Of a stretch of 64,000 nucleotides of DNA, positions 29,001 through 37,849 are shown piece after piece (the stretch's first letter is position 1; each line of letters starts with the position of its first letter). Both the position numbers and the translations under genes were made by a program. Source of the stretch: Polaribacter vadi (GTDB lineage: Bacteria > Bacteroidota > Bacteroidia > Flavobacteriales > Flavobacteriaceae); contig NZ_CP017477.1 in the NCBI RefSeq assembly GCF_001761365.1, positions 84,501 through 148,500 of the forward strand, written 5' to 3'. The notes beneath the pieces were generated by a model, which was given only the letters and a program-made list of their open reading frames with translations, was not told the DNA's origin and did no database searches.

Positions 29001-29202
29001 AAAACCAAGTTGGTTTATTTTACCAGATACTAAAGTTGGTTTAAGAGGAACTTGGAGATCACTAAATGAATATTCACCAAGATATTCTCCAAACGAAACA
29101 GCCAACGAGTTTGCAACTGCACCAATTTTAAGTCCAGTAGGTTTTCCTAATGGTTCAGAGTGGGAAATTAGAACATACATTCATATTAATATTGGAAAAT
29201 AA
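26035..29202 (+). CDS. TIM-barrel glycoside hydrolase (GH2-type barrel) fused to predicted outer-membrane beta-barrel
   Basis: 1055-residue exported protein (signal ends SLYSQ). Residues about 22-410 form a clan-A hydrolase barrel like the catalytic domain of GH2/GH5-type enzymes: MVNGINWDYVPIGYN at the start, probable acid/base E169 (MLGNENNYH) and nucleophile E273 (ILFTEFGADAF). The Ig-like domains of ordinary GH2 enzymes are missing. The remaining about 640 residues have no hydrolase features; they alternate polar and aromatic residues in short strands (for example FNFYAQGSVMGLV, IAPNFLYQKPL, WEIRTYIHINIG), as in an outer-membrane barrel. It heads the long laminarin operon behind its own operator, so beta-glucan is the likely substrate. 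Exact GH family and barrel topology are not settled from sequence. Confidence 0.72.
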   Translation: MKNIFLRLLLFLFTISLYSQTQKVSIVNDAKGMMLTVDGEPFMVNGINWDYVPIGYNVLDAKFWEKSDATIKAGLDEEMPVWQNMGVNAIRTYIGMPPKWITYIYENFGIYTMINHQFGAYGTTINGVYNPKTQYSDPKVRKHLIDEAVNMLNLYKDTPGLLLFMLGNENNYHLTWEGSETDEGIIINDDDVAKQNEARAMYKTFNDAAIAMKKVDTSHPIGICNGDLLYLDIVADECKDIDIYGTNMYRGVSFSDAFSRVDKEFNKPILFTEFGADAFNAKDNKEDQLMQAYYMVNNWKEIYENGYGLGKAENSIGGFTFQSSDGWFKAGFDERKNAEVHDTKASWPSNGYSRDQAAANDKNMNEEWFGIAAKGPTDIRGLYTLYPRASYYALKEAHQLNVFESTPITVENHFKNINLMDAVLRARGDKASMGSTDKIQLTNLRAEFTTFNTGGTLLTTPKFSDGTGQTIPDRRGFDHMQSYYVGVKGQPSANMKAEVNFNILGNVAGNPIDDIFYENVGRPIQVETPNGTTTITDNNRLRVYNAEFEWNAKDFDMRGFYRTGHYHWSYEGDFFNLYPEAYYGPNLDIYNGEILGVEVDGKGALEGLKAAFGPQLFWGANPAVFLKYQKQVGSYGLSAIYHKDIVQGSGIDATGSRILDPEQSRSGVIPPLPTERATFAIERKLNKFGITLGAMWGGKPLNGRSYQDINDNGQVVNDKIQSKDNWGGKAKLTFTDGGFNFYAQGSVMGLVANGGGDPTLVFTGWKLKDSGSGNMTNFLTGIAYNFGGKFQIAPNFLYQKPLIAAMPNGVDAPGRLRNVIDDPFAVRAGNREMTAGEILFTYDPTPATYMYEFDNDRAEDAKFAMNLGFVYRSLPTTQDAAIGFLADRTFFPFEKSAPAQDLWEVNSRIVSKVHPDLGLIANLYYGTGQANGDSERLIYRGGADLRMILNKMKITGMVKVNDWGPFDYHRDFNLTYPLQLMLDVSTSIGKPSWFILPDTKVGLRGTWRSLNEYSPRYSPNETANEFATAPILSPVGFPNGSEWEIRTYIHINIGK

Positions 29203-29214
29203 TACCATAAAAAG

Positions 29215-30693
29215 ATGAAAACAAAAATATATACTTATTGTAAAATTACTTTCCTATTTGTTTTAATGATAACAATAGCAAGTTGTGAAAGAGAAATAAC
29301 GGACCAAAATAATTTAGCAACATTTCAAACAAATCCAGACGTTTTTATGGATGCTCCTGCTGGGCTTACAGATGAATTTTTTATCTCTTTTAATCCTGCA
29401 GAAGGAGCAAACACAGAGGGTTTTGGTACAGATGATAATGAAGCTTATCAAGGTACAAGTTCTATAAGAATTGATGTACCAGCACCTAACGATCCAAATG
29501 GAGGTTTTATAGGTGGAATTTTTAGAGATCGTGGAGAAGGTAGAGATTTATCTGGGTATGATGCTTTAACTTTTTGGATGAAAGGTTCTACAACAGCTTC
29601 AGTGAGTTTACTAGGTTTTGGAACAGATTTTATGGAAGATAAATTTCCAGTTAGTATCGCAAATAAACAACTCTCTACAGATTGGAGAAAAGTAATTATT
29701 CCAATTCCTGATTCTTCTAGATTAACGCAAGAAAAAGGAATGTTTGTTTTTTCTGCAGGTACAGAAAGTACAGGAGGAGTTGGTTTTACTTTTTGGATTG
29801 ATGAAATTAAATTTGAAAAACTAGGAACCCTAAAATTACAGAAGTATTTTATCCAAAATGGAAATGATGTTGAAGTAAATGTTTTTACTGGAGTTAATCA
29901 AAGAATTACAGGTTTAGGCGCTATTTATGATTTAGCAAATGGTCAATCACAAACAATAACAATATCTCCAAATTATTTCGATTTTAATTCTGATAATTCG
30001 AATGTAACAAGTGTATTTGGTTTAAATGAGGCAGGAGAAGTTGTTACAACAATTATAGGTCAAGGTGCAGCTACAGTTTCAGCAGAAGTTGCAAATGTGC
30101 TTGCTAAAGGATCTTTAATAATAAACGGACAAGGAGATTTTCCTCATGCACCAATTCCAACTGCTACAAATAATGTGGTGTCTATTTTTAGTGATGTGTA
30201 TTCAAATGTTCCTGTAAGACATTATAATGGTTTTTTTGCACCTTATCAAACCACAGAAGGTGGTGCAGGTGCAGATCCAAATAATGTTGATATTCAAGCG
30301 CCTTTTGCAAATGGAGATTTAGATAATATTATAAATTATACGAAACTTAATTTTGTTAGTATAGGTATGTATGAAGCTGTGTCTAATATCGATGTTAGCG
30401 CTTCAAATACCTTACATATAGATATAAATGTTAGAGAAAATATCGATAATGGAGATTTTATAAGAATTGAATTAGAAAGTGGTACAGGTTCAGGTGCTAC
30501 TTCAGGAGGTTCTTTCACTATAAATGCAACTGCCTTAAGAAATGCTGACGCAAATGGCTGGGTAAGTTTAGACATTCCTTTGTCAAGTTTCCCCGGTTTT
30601 AATAGCAGAACTAATTTAGGACAATTGTTCTTTATATCAGACAATACTGTAGCAGATATTTGGGTAGATAACGTATATTTTTATACAAACTAA
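29215..30693 (+). CDS. Multi-domain glycan-binding lipoprotein with Ig-like domain
   Basis: Lipoprotein (IASCEREITD) of 492 residues. Residues about 45-200 form a galactose-binding/CBM11-like beta-sandwich (AYQGTSSIRIDVP, LSGYDALTFWMKG, FTFWIDEIKFEK). About 205-300 is an Ig-like/BIG2-type domain, and about 315-492 is the VVSIFSDVYSN...IWVDNVYFY module shared with the proteins at 21501 and 44324. No catalytic pair is visible. It starts 12 bp after the hydrolase-barrel fusion and 19 bp before a GH16, which suggests it is a surface laminarin-binding protein for that enzyme set. Confidence 0.75.
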   Translation: MKTKIYTYCKITFLFVLMITIASCEREITDQNNLATFQTNPDVFMDAPAGLTDEFFISFNPAEGANTEGFGTDDNEAYQGTSSIRIDVPAPNDPNGGFIGGIFRDRGEGRDLSGYDALTFWMKGSTTASVSLLGFGTDFMEDKFPVSIANKQLSTDWRKVIIPIPDSSRLTQEKGMFVFSAGTESTGGVGFTFWIDEIKFEKLGTLKLQKYFIQNGNDVEVNVFTGVNQRITGLGAIYDLANGQSQTITISPNYFDFNSDNSNVTSVFGLNEAGEVVTTIIGQGAATVSAEVANVLAKGSLIINGQGDFPHAPIPTATNNVVSIFSDVYSNVPVRHYNGFFAPYQTTEGGAGADPNNVDIQAPFANGDLDNIINYTKLNFVSIGMYEAVSNIDVSASNTLHIDINVRENIDNGDFIRIELESGTGSGATSGGSFTINATALRNADANGWVSLDIPLSSFPGFNSRTNLGQLFFISDNTVADIWVDNVYFYTN

Positions 30694-30712
30694 CAACATA
30701 AAATAAGAAAAG

Positions 30713-31564
30713 ATGAAACATATATATAAACGAAAATCACAGCTTCTAATCTTACTTTTTTTAAGTTCAGTGGGTTTTACAAGTTGCGATTCAGATGAAA
30801 CTCAAACTGTGACTACACTTACTAAATTAATAATGCAAGACGAATTTGATGTGAATGGAACTCCAGACCCAACAATGTGGAATTTAGTAGAAGGTGATGG
30901 AACTGCAGAAGGAATTCCTGGTTGGGGAAATAACGAATTACAGACTTACACTGCCAGAGCAGAAAATGTAACTGTACAAAATGGAGTTTTAATTATAACT
31001 GCAGATAAAGAATCGTATCAAGGTTCTGGATATACTTCAGCAAGACTTACAACTAAAGGTTTGTTCCAACAACAATATGGTAGGTTTGAAGCTCGAATAA
31101 AATTACCAACTGGTAAAGGTATTTGGCCAGCTTTTTGGCTTTTAGGAGATAATGAAAATGGAACACTTTCTTGGCCACAAGTTGGTGAAATTGATATTAT
31201 GGAATACCTAGGAGATGCACCAACTGTAGTTTTGGGAACTATTCATGGACCCAATTATTCTGGAGCTAATGCAATTACTAAAGAATACGAAATTCTAAAT
31301 GATAGGTTTGATAATGGTTTTCACGTTTTTGGAATTGAATGGAGTCCTAATGCAATTAATTATTATGTAGATGGCGATTTATATCAATCCATAACACCTG
31401 AAACAGTAAGAGAAAAAACAAATGGAACAGGAGAATGGGTTTATAACAGACCTTTTTATATCATTTTAAACATTGCTGTTGGTGGTAATTTACCAGGTTC
31501 ACCAAATGAAAACACTGTTTTTCCTCAAAGAATGTTAGTCGATTATGTAAGAGTTTATAACTAA
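30713..31564 (+). CDS. GH16 endo-beta-1,3-glucanase (laminarinase) lipoprotein, single domain
   Basis: Second GH16 of the locus, 283 residues, lipobox GFTSCDSDE. The jelly roll starts near residue 42 (MQDEFDVNGTPDPTMWN). Catalytic residues are E159, D161 and E164 in GEIDIMEYLG. Compared with the GH16 at 24473 it has no PKD domain, and the substrate-groove loops differ (GWGNNELQTYTARAENV against GWGNGESQYYTNSSNNV). The two enzymes may split the work between long laminarin and shorter or branched fragments. It lies in the long operon, followed after 11 bp by a PKD lipoprotein. Confidence 0.92.
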   Translation: MKHIYKRKSQLLILLFLSSVGFTSCDSDETQTVTTLTKLIMQDEFDVNGTPDPTMWNLVEGDGTAEGIPGWGNNELQTYTARAENVTVQNGVLIITADKESYQGSGYTSARLTTKGLFQQQYGRFEARIKLPTGKGIWPAFWLLGDNENGTLSWPQVGEIDIMEYLGDAPTVVLGTIHGPNYSGANAITKEYEILNDRFDNGFHVFGIEWSPNAINYYVDGDLYQSITPETVREKTNGTGEWVYNRPFYIILNIAVGGNLPGSPNENTVFPQRMLVDYVRVYN

Positions 31565-31575
31565 AAAAAAAGAAT

Positions 31576-32412
31576 ATGAAACATTTAATAAAAAAAATAA
31601 GCATCTTTTCTTTAGTGATTTTCTCATTAGTGTTTGCTTCTTGTGAAGGTGATAATGATGTTGAAACAGTAGATCAAACATTAGTAGCAAGGTTTACAAG
31701 AACTATAAACGCTAAAACAATAACTTTTATCAACATATCAGAAAATGCTACTTCTTATGTTTGGGATTTTGGAGATAGTACAACATCAACATTAATAAAC
31801 CCTGTAAAAACCTATTTAAATGGGAATTACACAGTTTCATTAACCGCTAAAAACACAAATGGAGAATCAAGTACTTTTAGCGATTCTTTTATTATTGATG
31901 GCTGTGTAGATGAAACATCAGAAAATATTGACCCAGCAAATGGAAGCTTAAATTGGACATTTTTCAATGAAAATGGGAATGCTTCTTTTGACGCTTTTGG
32001 AAATATTGGTGGAGGTATTGTTAACAATCCAGTTTTAGATGCAGTAAACTCTAGCTGCAATGTTTTTGCGTATACAAAAGCTACAGGCTGTGAAACTTGG
32101 TCTGGTGCAGGCGCTGTTTTAAATACACCTTTAAATTTTGCAACGATTCAAAATAAAATATTTAAAATAAAAGTTTTAGCAGAAAACCAAGTTACAGAAG
32201 TAACGTTGCTATTAGAGGAAAATCCGTTTCCTAACAACAATCCATTCATTCAACGAGTTGCAACAATTACAGAAATTGGTAAATGGCAAGAATTATCCTT
32301 CGATTTTTCTGATGTAAACTCAGGTACTTTTAAAAATATGGTGATCTATTTTGAAAGAAATGGAGTTTGTGATGGAGATGTCTATTATTTTGATGATATC
32401 ACGCAAGAATAA
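31576..32412 (+). CDS. PKD-domain lipoprotein with C-terminal CBM-like domain
   Basis: Lipoprotein (VFASCEGDND) of 278 residues. A canonical PKD domain lies at about 36-112 (ATSYVWDFGDS, GNYTVSLTAKNTNGES). After a Cys-containing linker (DGCVDETSEN), a beta-sandwich covers about 120-278 (LNWTFFNENGNASFD, WQELSFDFSDVNSGT, YYFDDITQ), similar in layout to carbohydrate-binding modules. Paired Cys residues may form disulfides. No hydrolase motif is present. Position between GH16 and the phosphorylase suggests a surface binding protein; specific ligand unproven. Confidence 0.72.
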   Translation: MKHLIKKISIFSLVIFSLVFASCEGDNDVETVDQTLVARFTRTINAKTITFINISENATSYVWDFGDSTTSTLINPVKTYLNGNYTVSLTAKNTNGESSTFSDSFIIDGCVDETSENIDPANGSLNWTFFNENGNASFDAFGNIGGGIVNNPVLDAVNSSCNVFAYTKATGCETWSGAGAVLNTPLNFATIQNKIFKIKVLAENQVTEVTLLLEENPFPNNNPFIQRVATITEIGKWQELSFDFSDVNSGTFKNMVIYFERNGVCDGDVYYFDDITQE

Positions 32413-32537
32413 AAAAAAATAGGTTGAGTTTTCTTAATAAGAATTCTCAGCTTAATTTAATTCAAACACTTTTTACTTAAACGTTCTAACCTTAGGTAAA
32501 ACCAACATTAAAATTTAAAAATAAAAACATTGTTTTT

Positions 32538-32553
32538 CATATCTCTAGATATG
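32538..32553 (+). promoter_or_regulatory. Short perfect dyad before the phosphorylase gene
   Basis: CATATCTCTAGATATG reads as a stem CATATC/GATATG around TCTA and is followed by TTTTTAG, 20 bp before the ATG of the phosphorylase. It falls in a 160-bp gap that otherwise separates surface proteins from cytoplasmic and periplasmic enzymes. It could be an RNA-processing or attenuation hairpin, or a chance dyad. Confidence 0.35.
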
Positions 32554-32572
32554 TTTTTAGAATTATTTTAGA

Positions 32573-35500
32573 ATGAGTAATACTATTGCAAAGAATCCAG
32601 CTGTAGAGGTTAAAGGAGAATTAGTAACGATCAACAACGAGTCTTTTTACAAGATTTCCAACAGCCATACAATGCGTCCTTTTTTTATGACGATTGTTTC
32701 AGATTCAAACCATTGGATGTTTATATCAAGTAATGGAGGTTTAACTGCTGGGAGAAAAAATGCAGAATTTTCTCTTTTTCCTTATTATACAGATGATAAA
32801 ATTACAGCGTTAGCAGAAACTACAGGTTGTAAATCTATTTTTAGAATTACGAAAGATAATAAAACACAATTGTGGGAACCATTTTCTGAAAGACAAGCTG
32901 GTTTATACAATATCAAAAGAAATTTATACAAGAATATTTACGGAAACAAAATTATTTTTGAAGAAGTAAACGAAGATTTAAACATCACTTTTACCTATCA
33001 ATGGAATTCTAGTGATGAGTTTGGTTTTGTAAGAAAAGCAACCTTAATAAACAATTCTGATGAAAATTTGGAAATTTCATTGTTGGATGGCTTTCAAGAT
33101 TTATTGCCTTATGGAGTAGGTTCAGACATTCAAGGAATTCGTAGTAATTTAGTAGATGCTTATAAAAAATGCGAATTAGAAGCAACTTCTGGTTTAGGTA
33201 TTTATGCGTTAAGTGCCATTATTGTTGATAAAGCTGAACCAAGTGAAGCTTTAAAAGCAAACTTAGTTTGGTCTTTAGGGTTGGAAAATCCTACCTATTT
33301 ATTGTCTTCTGCACAAATTAATAATTTTAGAAGAGGAATTGATTTGCATCAAGAAATAGATGTAAAAGCAGAAAAAGGAGCCTATCTTTTAAATGCAACT
33401 ATTCATTTATCATCCAAAGAACAGAAATCTTGGTTACAAGTTGCCAACGTAAATCAAACAGTTTCTGATGTTGCACGTTTATCAGAAATGATAAAAACCA
33501 ACGATAATTTAGAAGAAAAGCTAAATAAAAGTATCGAAATTGGTACAGAAAAGTTAATTGAATTAGTTGCTTCTTCTGATGGTTTGCAATTATCGAATGA
33601 TAAATTAATCAATACAAGACATTTCTCGAACACACTTTTCAATATTATGAGAGGTGGAATTTTTGATCATAATTACACGATTGAAAAAGACGATTTTGTA
33701 ACTTATGTATCAAAAGCAAACAAACAATTATTTGCTGATAAAAAGGAATCTTTAGCAAAATTACCAGAAAAATTCACGTTAGATTTTATTAAAGAATTAG
33801 CAGATAAAGATGCAAACAAAGACTTTAAACGTTTGTGTTTAGAATATTTACCATTAAAATTTAGCAGAAGACATGGAGATCCAAGTAGACCTTGGAACAA
33901 GTTTTCTATCAACACAAAAAGCGAAATTGATGGTTCTAAAATTTTAGATTACGAAGGAAACTGGAGAGATATTTTCCAGAATTGGGAAGTTCTAGCACAT
34001 TCATATCCTCAATTTATTGAGAGTATGATTCATAAATTTTTAAACGCAACTACTTTTGAGGGGTACAATCCTTACAGAGTTACCAAAGATGGTTTTGATT
34101 GGGAAGTAATCGAAGAACATGATCCTTGGAGCTATATTGGTTATTGGGGAGATCATCAAATTATTTATTTGTTGAAGTTTTTAGAATTTATCGAAAAACA
34201 TTATCCATCTAAATTAGCAGCATTATTTAATGACGATATTTTTGTGTATGCAAATGTGCCTTATAAAATAAAGAGTTATGCTGATATTCTAAAAAACTCA
34301 AAAGATACCATCGATTTTGATCATCAACTACAAGCAAAAATTGAAGAAAGAAGAGCAAAAGTAGGTGCAGATGGATCTTTGTTAAGAGATAAAAATAACA
34401 ATCCTTACAAAGTAAATTTAATCGAAAAGTTATTAGTAACTGTTTTAGCGAAAGTTTCTAATTTTATTCCAGAAGGTGGCATTTGGTTAAACACACAAAG
34501 GCCAGAATGGAATGATGCCAACAATGCTTTAGTTGGGAATGGCGTTTCTATGGTAACCTTATATTATTTGCGAAGATTTATTAATTTCTTTGAAGGTATT
34601 GTAAAAAATGCAGATATCAATTCGATTGAAATTTCTGATGAAGTAGCAACTTTATTCAACGATATTTTAAAAACGTTGGATACAAATGCAGCAATTTTAT
34701 CAAACAAAGTATCCAATAAAAATAGAAAAACGGTTTTAGATGGTTTGGGAAAACCTGCAAGCGAGTATAGAGAATTTATCTATAAAACCGGATTTTCAAC
34801 TAAAAAATCGGCAGTTTCTAAAACAGCATTATTACACTTTTTTGCCATCACCAAAAATTACTTAGAGCATAGTATTAGAGCGAATAAGCGTGAAGATAAT
34901 ATGTATCATGCTTATAATTTAATGACGATTGAAAATAAGGAGGAAGTTTCTATTTCTTATTTATCAGAAATGTTAGAAGGGCAAGTTTCTGCATTAAGTT
35001 CTGGCTATTTAACGCCAAAACAAGCGTTAGCTTTAATGGATGGTTTAAAAGCATCAGCATTATTTAGACCTGATCAATACAGTTATATTTTATATCCGAA
35101 TAAAAATTTACCAAGATTTACGGATAAAAATAACATTGCTTCAGCCAAAGTTGAAAGCTCTGAATTATTACAAAAATTAATAAATAACGGAAATAATACA
35201 GTTGTTGAAAAAGACGTTTTAGGGAATTATCATTTTAATGGAAATTTCAACAATGCAGAGAGCGTTAAAAAAGCGTTGGAAAATCTTTCTGATGAGTATA
35301 AAACTTTAGTAGAAAAAGACACCAAAAAGGTTTTAGAAATTTTCGAAGATATTTTTGATCATAAATCTTTTACAGGTCGTTCAGGAACTTTCTTTGGATA
35401 TGAAGGTTTAGGATCTATTTATTGGCACATGGTTTCTAAATTATTAGTTGCAGTTCAAGAAAACTGTTTATTGGCAGTAAATACAAACGAAAGTGAGGAA

Positions 35501-36010
35501 ATTATTGGTCGCTTATTTGACCATTATTACGAAATAAATGCAGGAGTTGGTGTTCACAAATCTCCAAAATTGTATGGTGCTTTTCCAACAGATGCCTATT
35601 CTCATACACCAGCAGGAAAAGGCGCACAACAACCAGGAATGACAGGTCAAGTTAAAGAAGATTTGGTTTCCAGATTTGGTGAATTAGGTGTTTTTGTAAA
35701 AGAAGGTAAAGTTATTTTTAAACCTCGTTTGTTAAAGAAATCGGAGTTTTTAGAAAATCCGCAAGTTTTTAAATATGTTACTGTTAACAGCCAAAATCAA
35801 GAAATAAAGATTGATAAAAATCAACTGTGTTTTACATATTGTCAAGTTCCAGTTATTTATAATCTATCAAAAACAGAAAAGGTAGAAGTTGTTTTTAACG
35901 ATGGCTCAACTAAAAGTTTTGAATCGTTAGAATTAGACAAAGCAACAAGTTCATTATTATTTGATAGAACTGATAAAGTGAACCATATAAAAGTTTCAAT
36001 TATAAAATAA
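32573..36010 (+). CDS. GH149-type beta-1,3-glucan phosphorylase
   Basis: 1145-residue cytoplasmic enzyme with no signal peptide. It has the layout of inverting glycan phosphorylases of the GH94/GH149/GH161 group: N-terminal beta-sandwich (about 1-330), helical linker and alpha/alpha barrel (about 340-1010), C-terminal beta domain. Length and the laminarin context fit GH149 best; GH94 enzymes are much shorter. The candidate general acid is D648 in PEWNDANNAL, matching the DWND-type motif of GH94. A second conserved block is PTDAYSHTPAGKGAQQPGM. Expected reaction: laminarin oligosaccharide + phosphate to alpha-glucose-1-phosphate and a shortened chain, saving ATP. It sits between the surface genes and GH3. 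Confidence 0.78.
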   Translation: MSNTIAKNPAVEVKGELVTINNESFYKISNSHTMRPFFMTIVSDSNHWMFISSNGGLTAGRKNAEFSLFPYYTDDKITALAETTGCKSIFRITKDNKTQLWEPFSERQAGLYNIKRNLYKNIYGNKIIFEEVNEDLNITFTYQWNSSDEFGFVRKATLINNSDENLEISLLDGFQDLLPYGVGSDIQGIRSNLVDAYKKCELEATSGLGIYALSAIIVDKAEPSEALKANLVWSLGLENPTYLLSSAQINNFRRGIDLHQEIDVKAEKGAYLLNATIHLSSKEQKSWLQVANVNQTVSDVARLSEMIKTNDNLEEKLNKSIEIGTEKLIELVASSDGLQLSNDKLINTRHFSNTLFNIMRGGIFDHNYTIEKDDFVTYVSKANKQLFADKKESLAKLPEKFTLDFIKELADKDANKDFKRLCLEYLPLKFSRRHGDPSRPWNKFSINTKSEIDGSKILDYEGNWRDIFQNWEVLAHSYPQFIESMIHKFLNATTFEGYNPYRVTKDGFDWEVIEEHDPWSYIGYWGDHQIIYLLKFLEFIEKHYPSKLAALFNDDIFVYANVPYKIKSYADILKNSKDTIDFDHQLQAKIEERRAKVGADGSLLRDKNNNPYKVNLIEKLLVTVLAKVSNFIPEGGIWLNTQRPEWNDANNALVGNGVSMVTLYYLRRFINFFEGIVKNADINSIEISDEVATLFNDILKTLDTNAAILSNKVSNKNRKTVLDGLGKPASEYREFIYKTGFSTKKSAVSKTALLHFFAITKNYLEHSIRANKREDNMYHAYNLMTIENKEEVSISYLSEMLEGQVSALSSGYLTPKQALALMDGLKASALFRPDQYSYILYPNKNLPRFTDKNNIASAKVESSELLQKLINNGNNTVVEKDVLGNYHFNGNFNNAESVKKALENLSDEYKTLVEKDTKKVLEIFEDIFDHKSFTGRSGTFFGYEGLGSIYWHMVSKLLVAVQENCLLAVNTNESEEIIGRLFDHYYEINAGVGVHKSPKLYGAFPTDAYSHTPAGKGAQQPGMTGQVKEDLVSRFGELGVFVKEGKVIFKPRLLKKSEFLENPQVFKYVTVNSQNQEIKIDKNQLCFTYCQVPVIYNLSKTEKVEVVFNDGSTKSFESLELDKATSSLLFDRTDKVNHIKVSIIK

Positions 36011-36015
36011 GATTG

Positions 36016-37818
36016 ATGAAAAACAGCACTTTTAAATCTTTAGTTTGTTGTTTTTTATTGATGAATTTTTCATGTAAAGAAGAAGTTAGTTTGAGTAAAA
36101 ATGAACAAATAGAAAAAAAAGTAGATGCTCTTCTAAAGTTAATGACTTTAGAAGAGAAAATAGGGCAAATGTCTCAAATTAGGCATTTTGAAGAAGATGC
36201 AGACGTTCATATTACTTCAAAATATATTGGTTCTATCATTCATACAGAAGGACCAACTCCAGGAAAAACGGCTTTGGATTGGCAAAAAAGATTTACAGAA
36301 TTACAAAAGAAGGCATTGTCTACAAGATTGGGCATTCCTTTATTATTTGCTGTTGATGCTGTTCATGGTCAAAATACGTTTGAAGGTGCTACTATTTTTC
36401 CACATAATATTGGATTAGGTGCCACTCAAAATGCAGCTTTAGTTGAGGAAATTGCAAAAATTACAGCGTTAGAAAGTGCTGCAACAGGTTTTAATTGGGT
36501 TTTTTCGCCTTGTATTGCAATTCCTTATAATGATAAATGGGGACGAGTTTATGAAGCATTTTCAGAAAGTACAGAATTGACAGAAAAATTAACCAAAGCA
36601 TCAGTAAATGGACATCAAGGAAATTTATCAGATCCAAAAACGGTCATGGCAACTGCCAAACATTTTATTGGTGATGGTGCAACCAATTTTGGTGTTGAAG
36701 GTGGAGAAACATCATTATCAACCAAAGAAATACAAGAGCGTTTATTGGCACCTTATAAAGTTGCTGTAAAAGAAAATATTGGTGCAATAATGGCTTCTTT
36801 TAATACAATTACAGGAATATCAATGCATGCTAACAAAGCATTATTAACAGATACTTTAAAAGTTGGGATGAATTTCGATGGAATTCTAGTTTCTGATTGG
36901 AAAGCGTATTCACGTTTTGGTGGAAATGATATTATAAATGCAGGAATTGATGTGGTAATGGCTGTTGATGGCGATTTAGGGAGTTTTCATAAAGGTCTAA
37001 AAGCGGGAATTAAAAACAGATCTGTTGAGATTTCTCGAATTAATGATGCTGTAAAACGAGTTTTACGCCAGAAATTTAGATTGGGTTTATTTGAAAATCC
37101 TTTTCCAAATGCAGATTTAGTAAAAGAAATTGGAACCAAAAAACATAGAGAAATTGCAAAACAAGCAGTTAGAGAATCGTTGGTTTTGTTAAAAAATCAG
37201 ACGCAAATTTTGCCTTTATCAAAAGAAACAAAGAAAATTGTGGTAGTTGGTGAGCATGCAAATTCAGCTGGTTTACAATCTGGAGGATGGACGATTCATT
37301 GGCAAGGAACCAAAGAGAATTACAAGGGAGCAACTACTATTTTAGACGGAATTAAACAACACGCAAAGGGCGAAGTTGTCTTCGATGAAAAGGCCACAAA
37401 ACAGCAGTTTGATGCAGATGTTGCCATTATTGTGGTTGGCGAAAATCCGTATGCAGAATTCTTTGGAGATATTGGTCACGAATCGAATCAGTTAGAGTTA
37501 ATGTTAACAAAAGAACATCAACAATACATAAAAACATATCAAGAGAAAGGAGTAAAAACGATTGTAGTTTTAGTTTCTGGAAGACCTTTGGTAGTAACAG
37601 AACAAATTGAAAAATCAGATGCTTTTGTGGCAGCTTGGTTGTTGGGTTCAGAAGGAGATGGAGTTGCAGAAGTTTTGTTTGGAGATTATAATTTTAAAGG
37701 AAAATTGCCTCATTCTTGGCCAACATCAACTGAAGATTATAAAGGAAAATATGGACCTAATTTTTGGGATGATTCCATAAAACCACTATTTCCTTTTGGG
37801 TTTGGTTTATCATATTAA
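36016..37818 (+). CDS. GH3 beta-glucosidase lipoprotein
   Basis: 600-residue periplasmic/lipoprotein enzyme; ATG at 36016 chosen over the adjacent TTG at 36013. Lipobox is MNFSCKEE. Domain order is the (beta/alpha)8 barrel (about 30-370) then the alpha/beta-sandwich (about 385-600). Nucleophile D294 is in GILVSDWKAYS; AVDAVHGQN and the KHFIGDG motif that binds glucose are present. The C-terminal fibronectin-type domain of many GH3 enzymes is absent; the protein stops at FPFGFGLSY, so it is a two-domain form like barley exo-beta-glucanase ExoI. It likely releases glucose from laminarin oligosaccharides, 5 bp downstream of the phosphorylase. Confidence 0.92.
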   Translation: MKNSTFKSLVCCFLLMNFSCKEEVSLSKNEQIEKKVDALLKLMTLEEKIGQMSQIRHFEEDADVHITSKYIGSIIHTEGPTPGKTALDWQKRFTELQKKALSTRLGIPLLFAVDAVHGQNTFEGATIFPHNIGLGATQNAALVEEIAKITALESAATGFNWVFSPCIAIPYNDKWGRVYEAFSESTELTEKLTKASVNGHQGNLSDPKTVMATAKHFIGDGATNFGVEGGETSLSTKEIQERLLAPYKVAVKENIGAIMASFNTITGISMHANKALLTDTLKVGMNFDGILVSDWKAYSRFGGNDIINAGIDVVMAVDGDLGSFHKGLKAGIKNRSVEISRINDAVKRVLRQKFRLGLFENPFPNADLVKEIGTKKHREIAKQAVRESLVLLKNQTQILPLSKETKKIVVVGEHANSAGLQSGGWTIHWQGTKENYKGATTILDGIKQHAKGEVVFDEKATKQQFDADVAIIVVGENPYAEFFGDIGHESNQLELMLTKEHQQYIKTYQEKGVKTIVVLVSGRPLVVTEQIEKSDAFVAAWLLGSEGDGVAEVLFGDYNFKGKLPHSWPTSTEDYKGKYGPNFWDDSIKPLFPFGFGLSY

Positions 37819-37849
37819 AAAAGATAAAATTATTTAAAACATTCATAAA

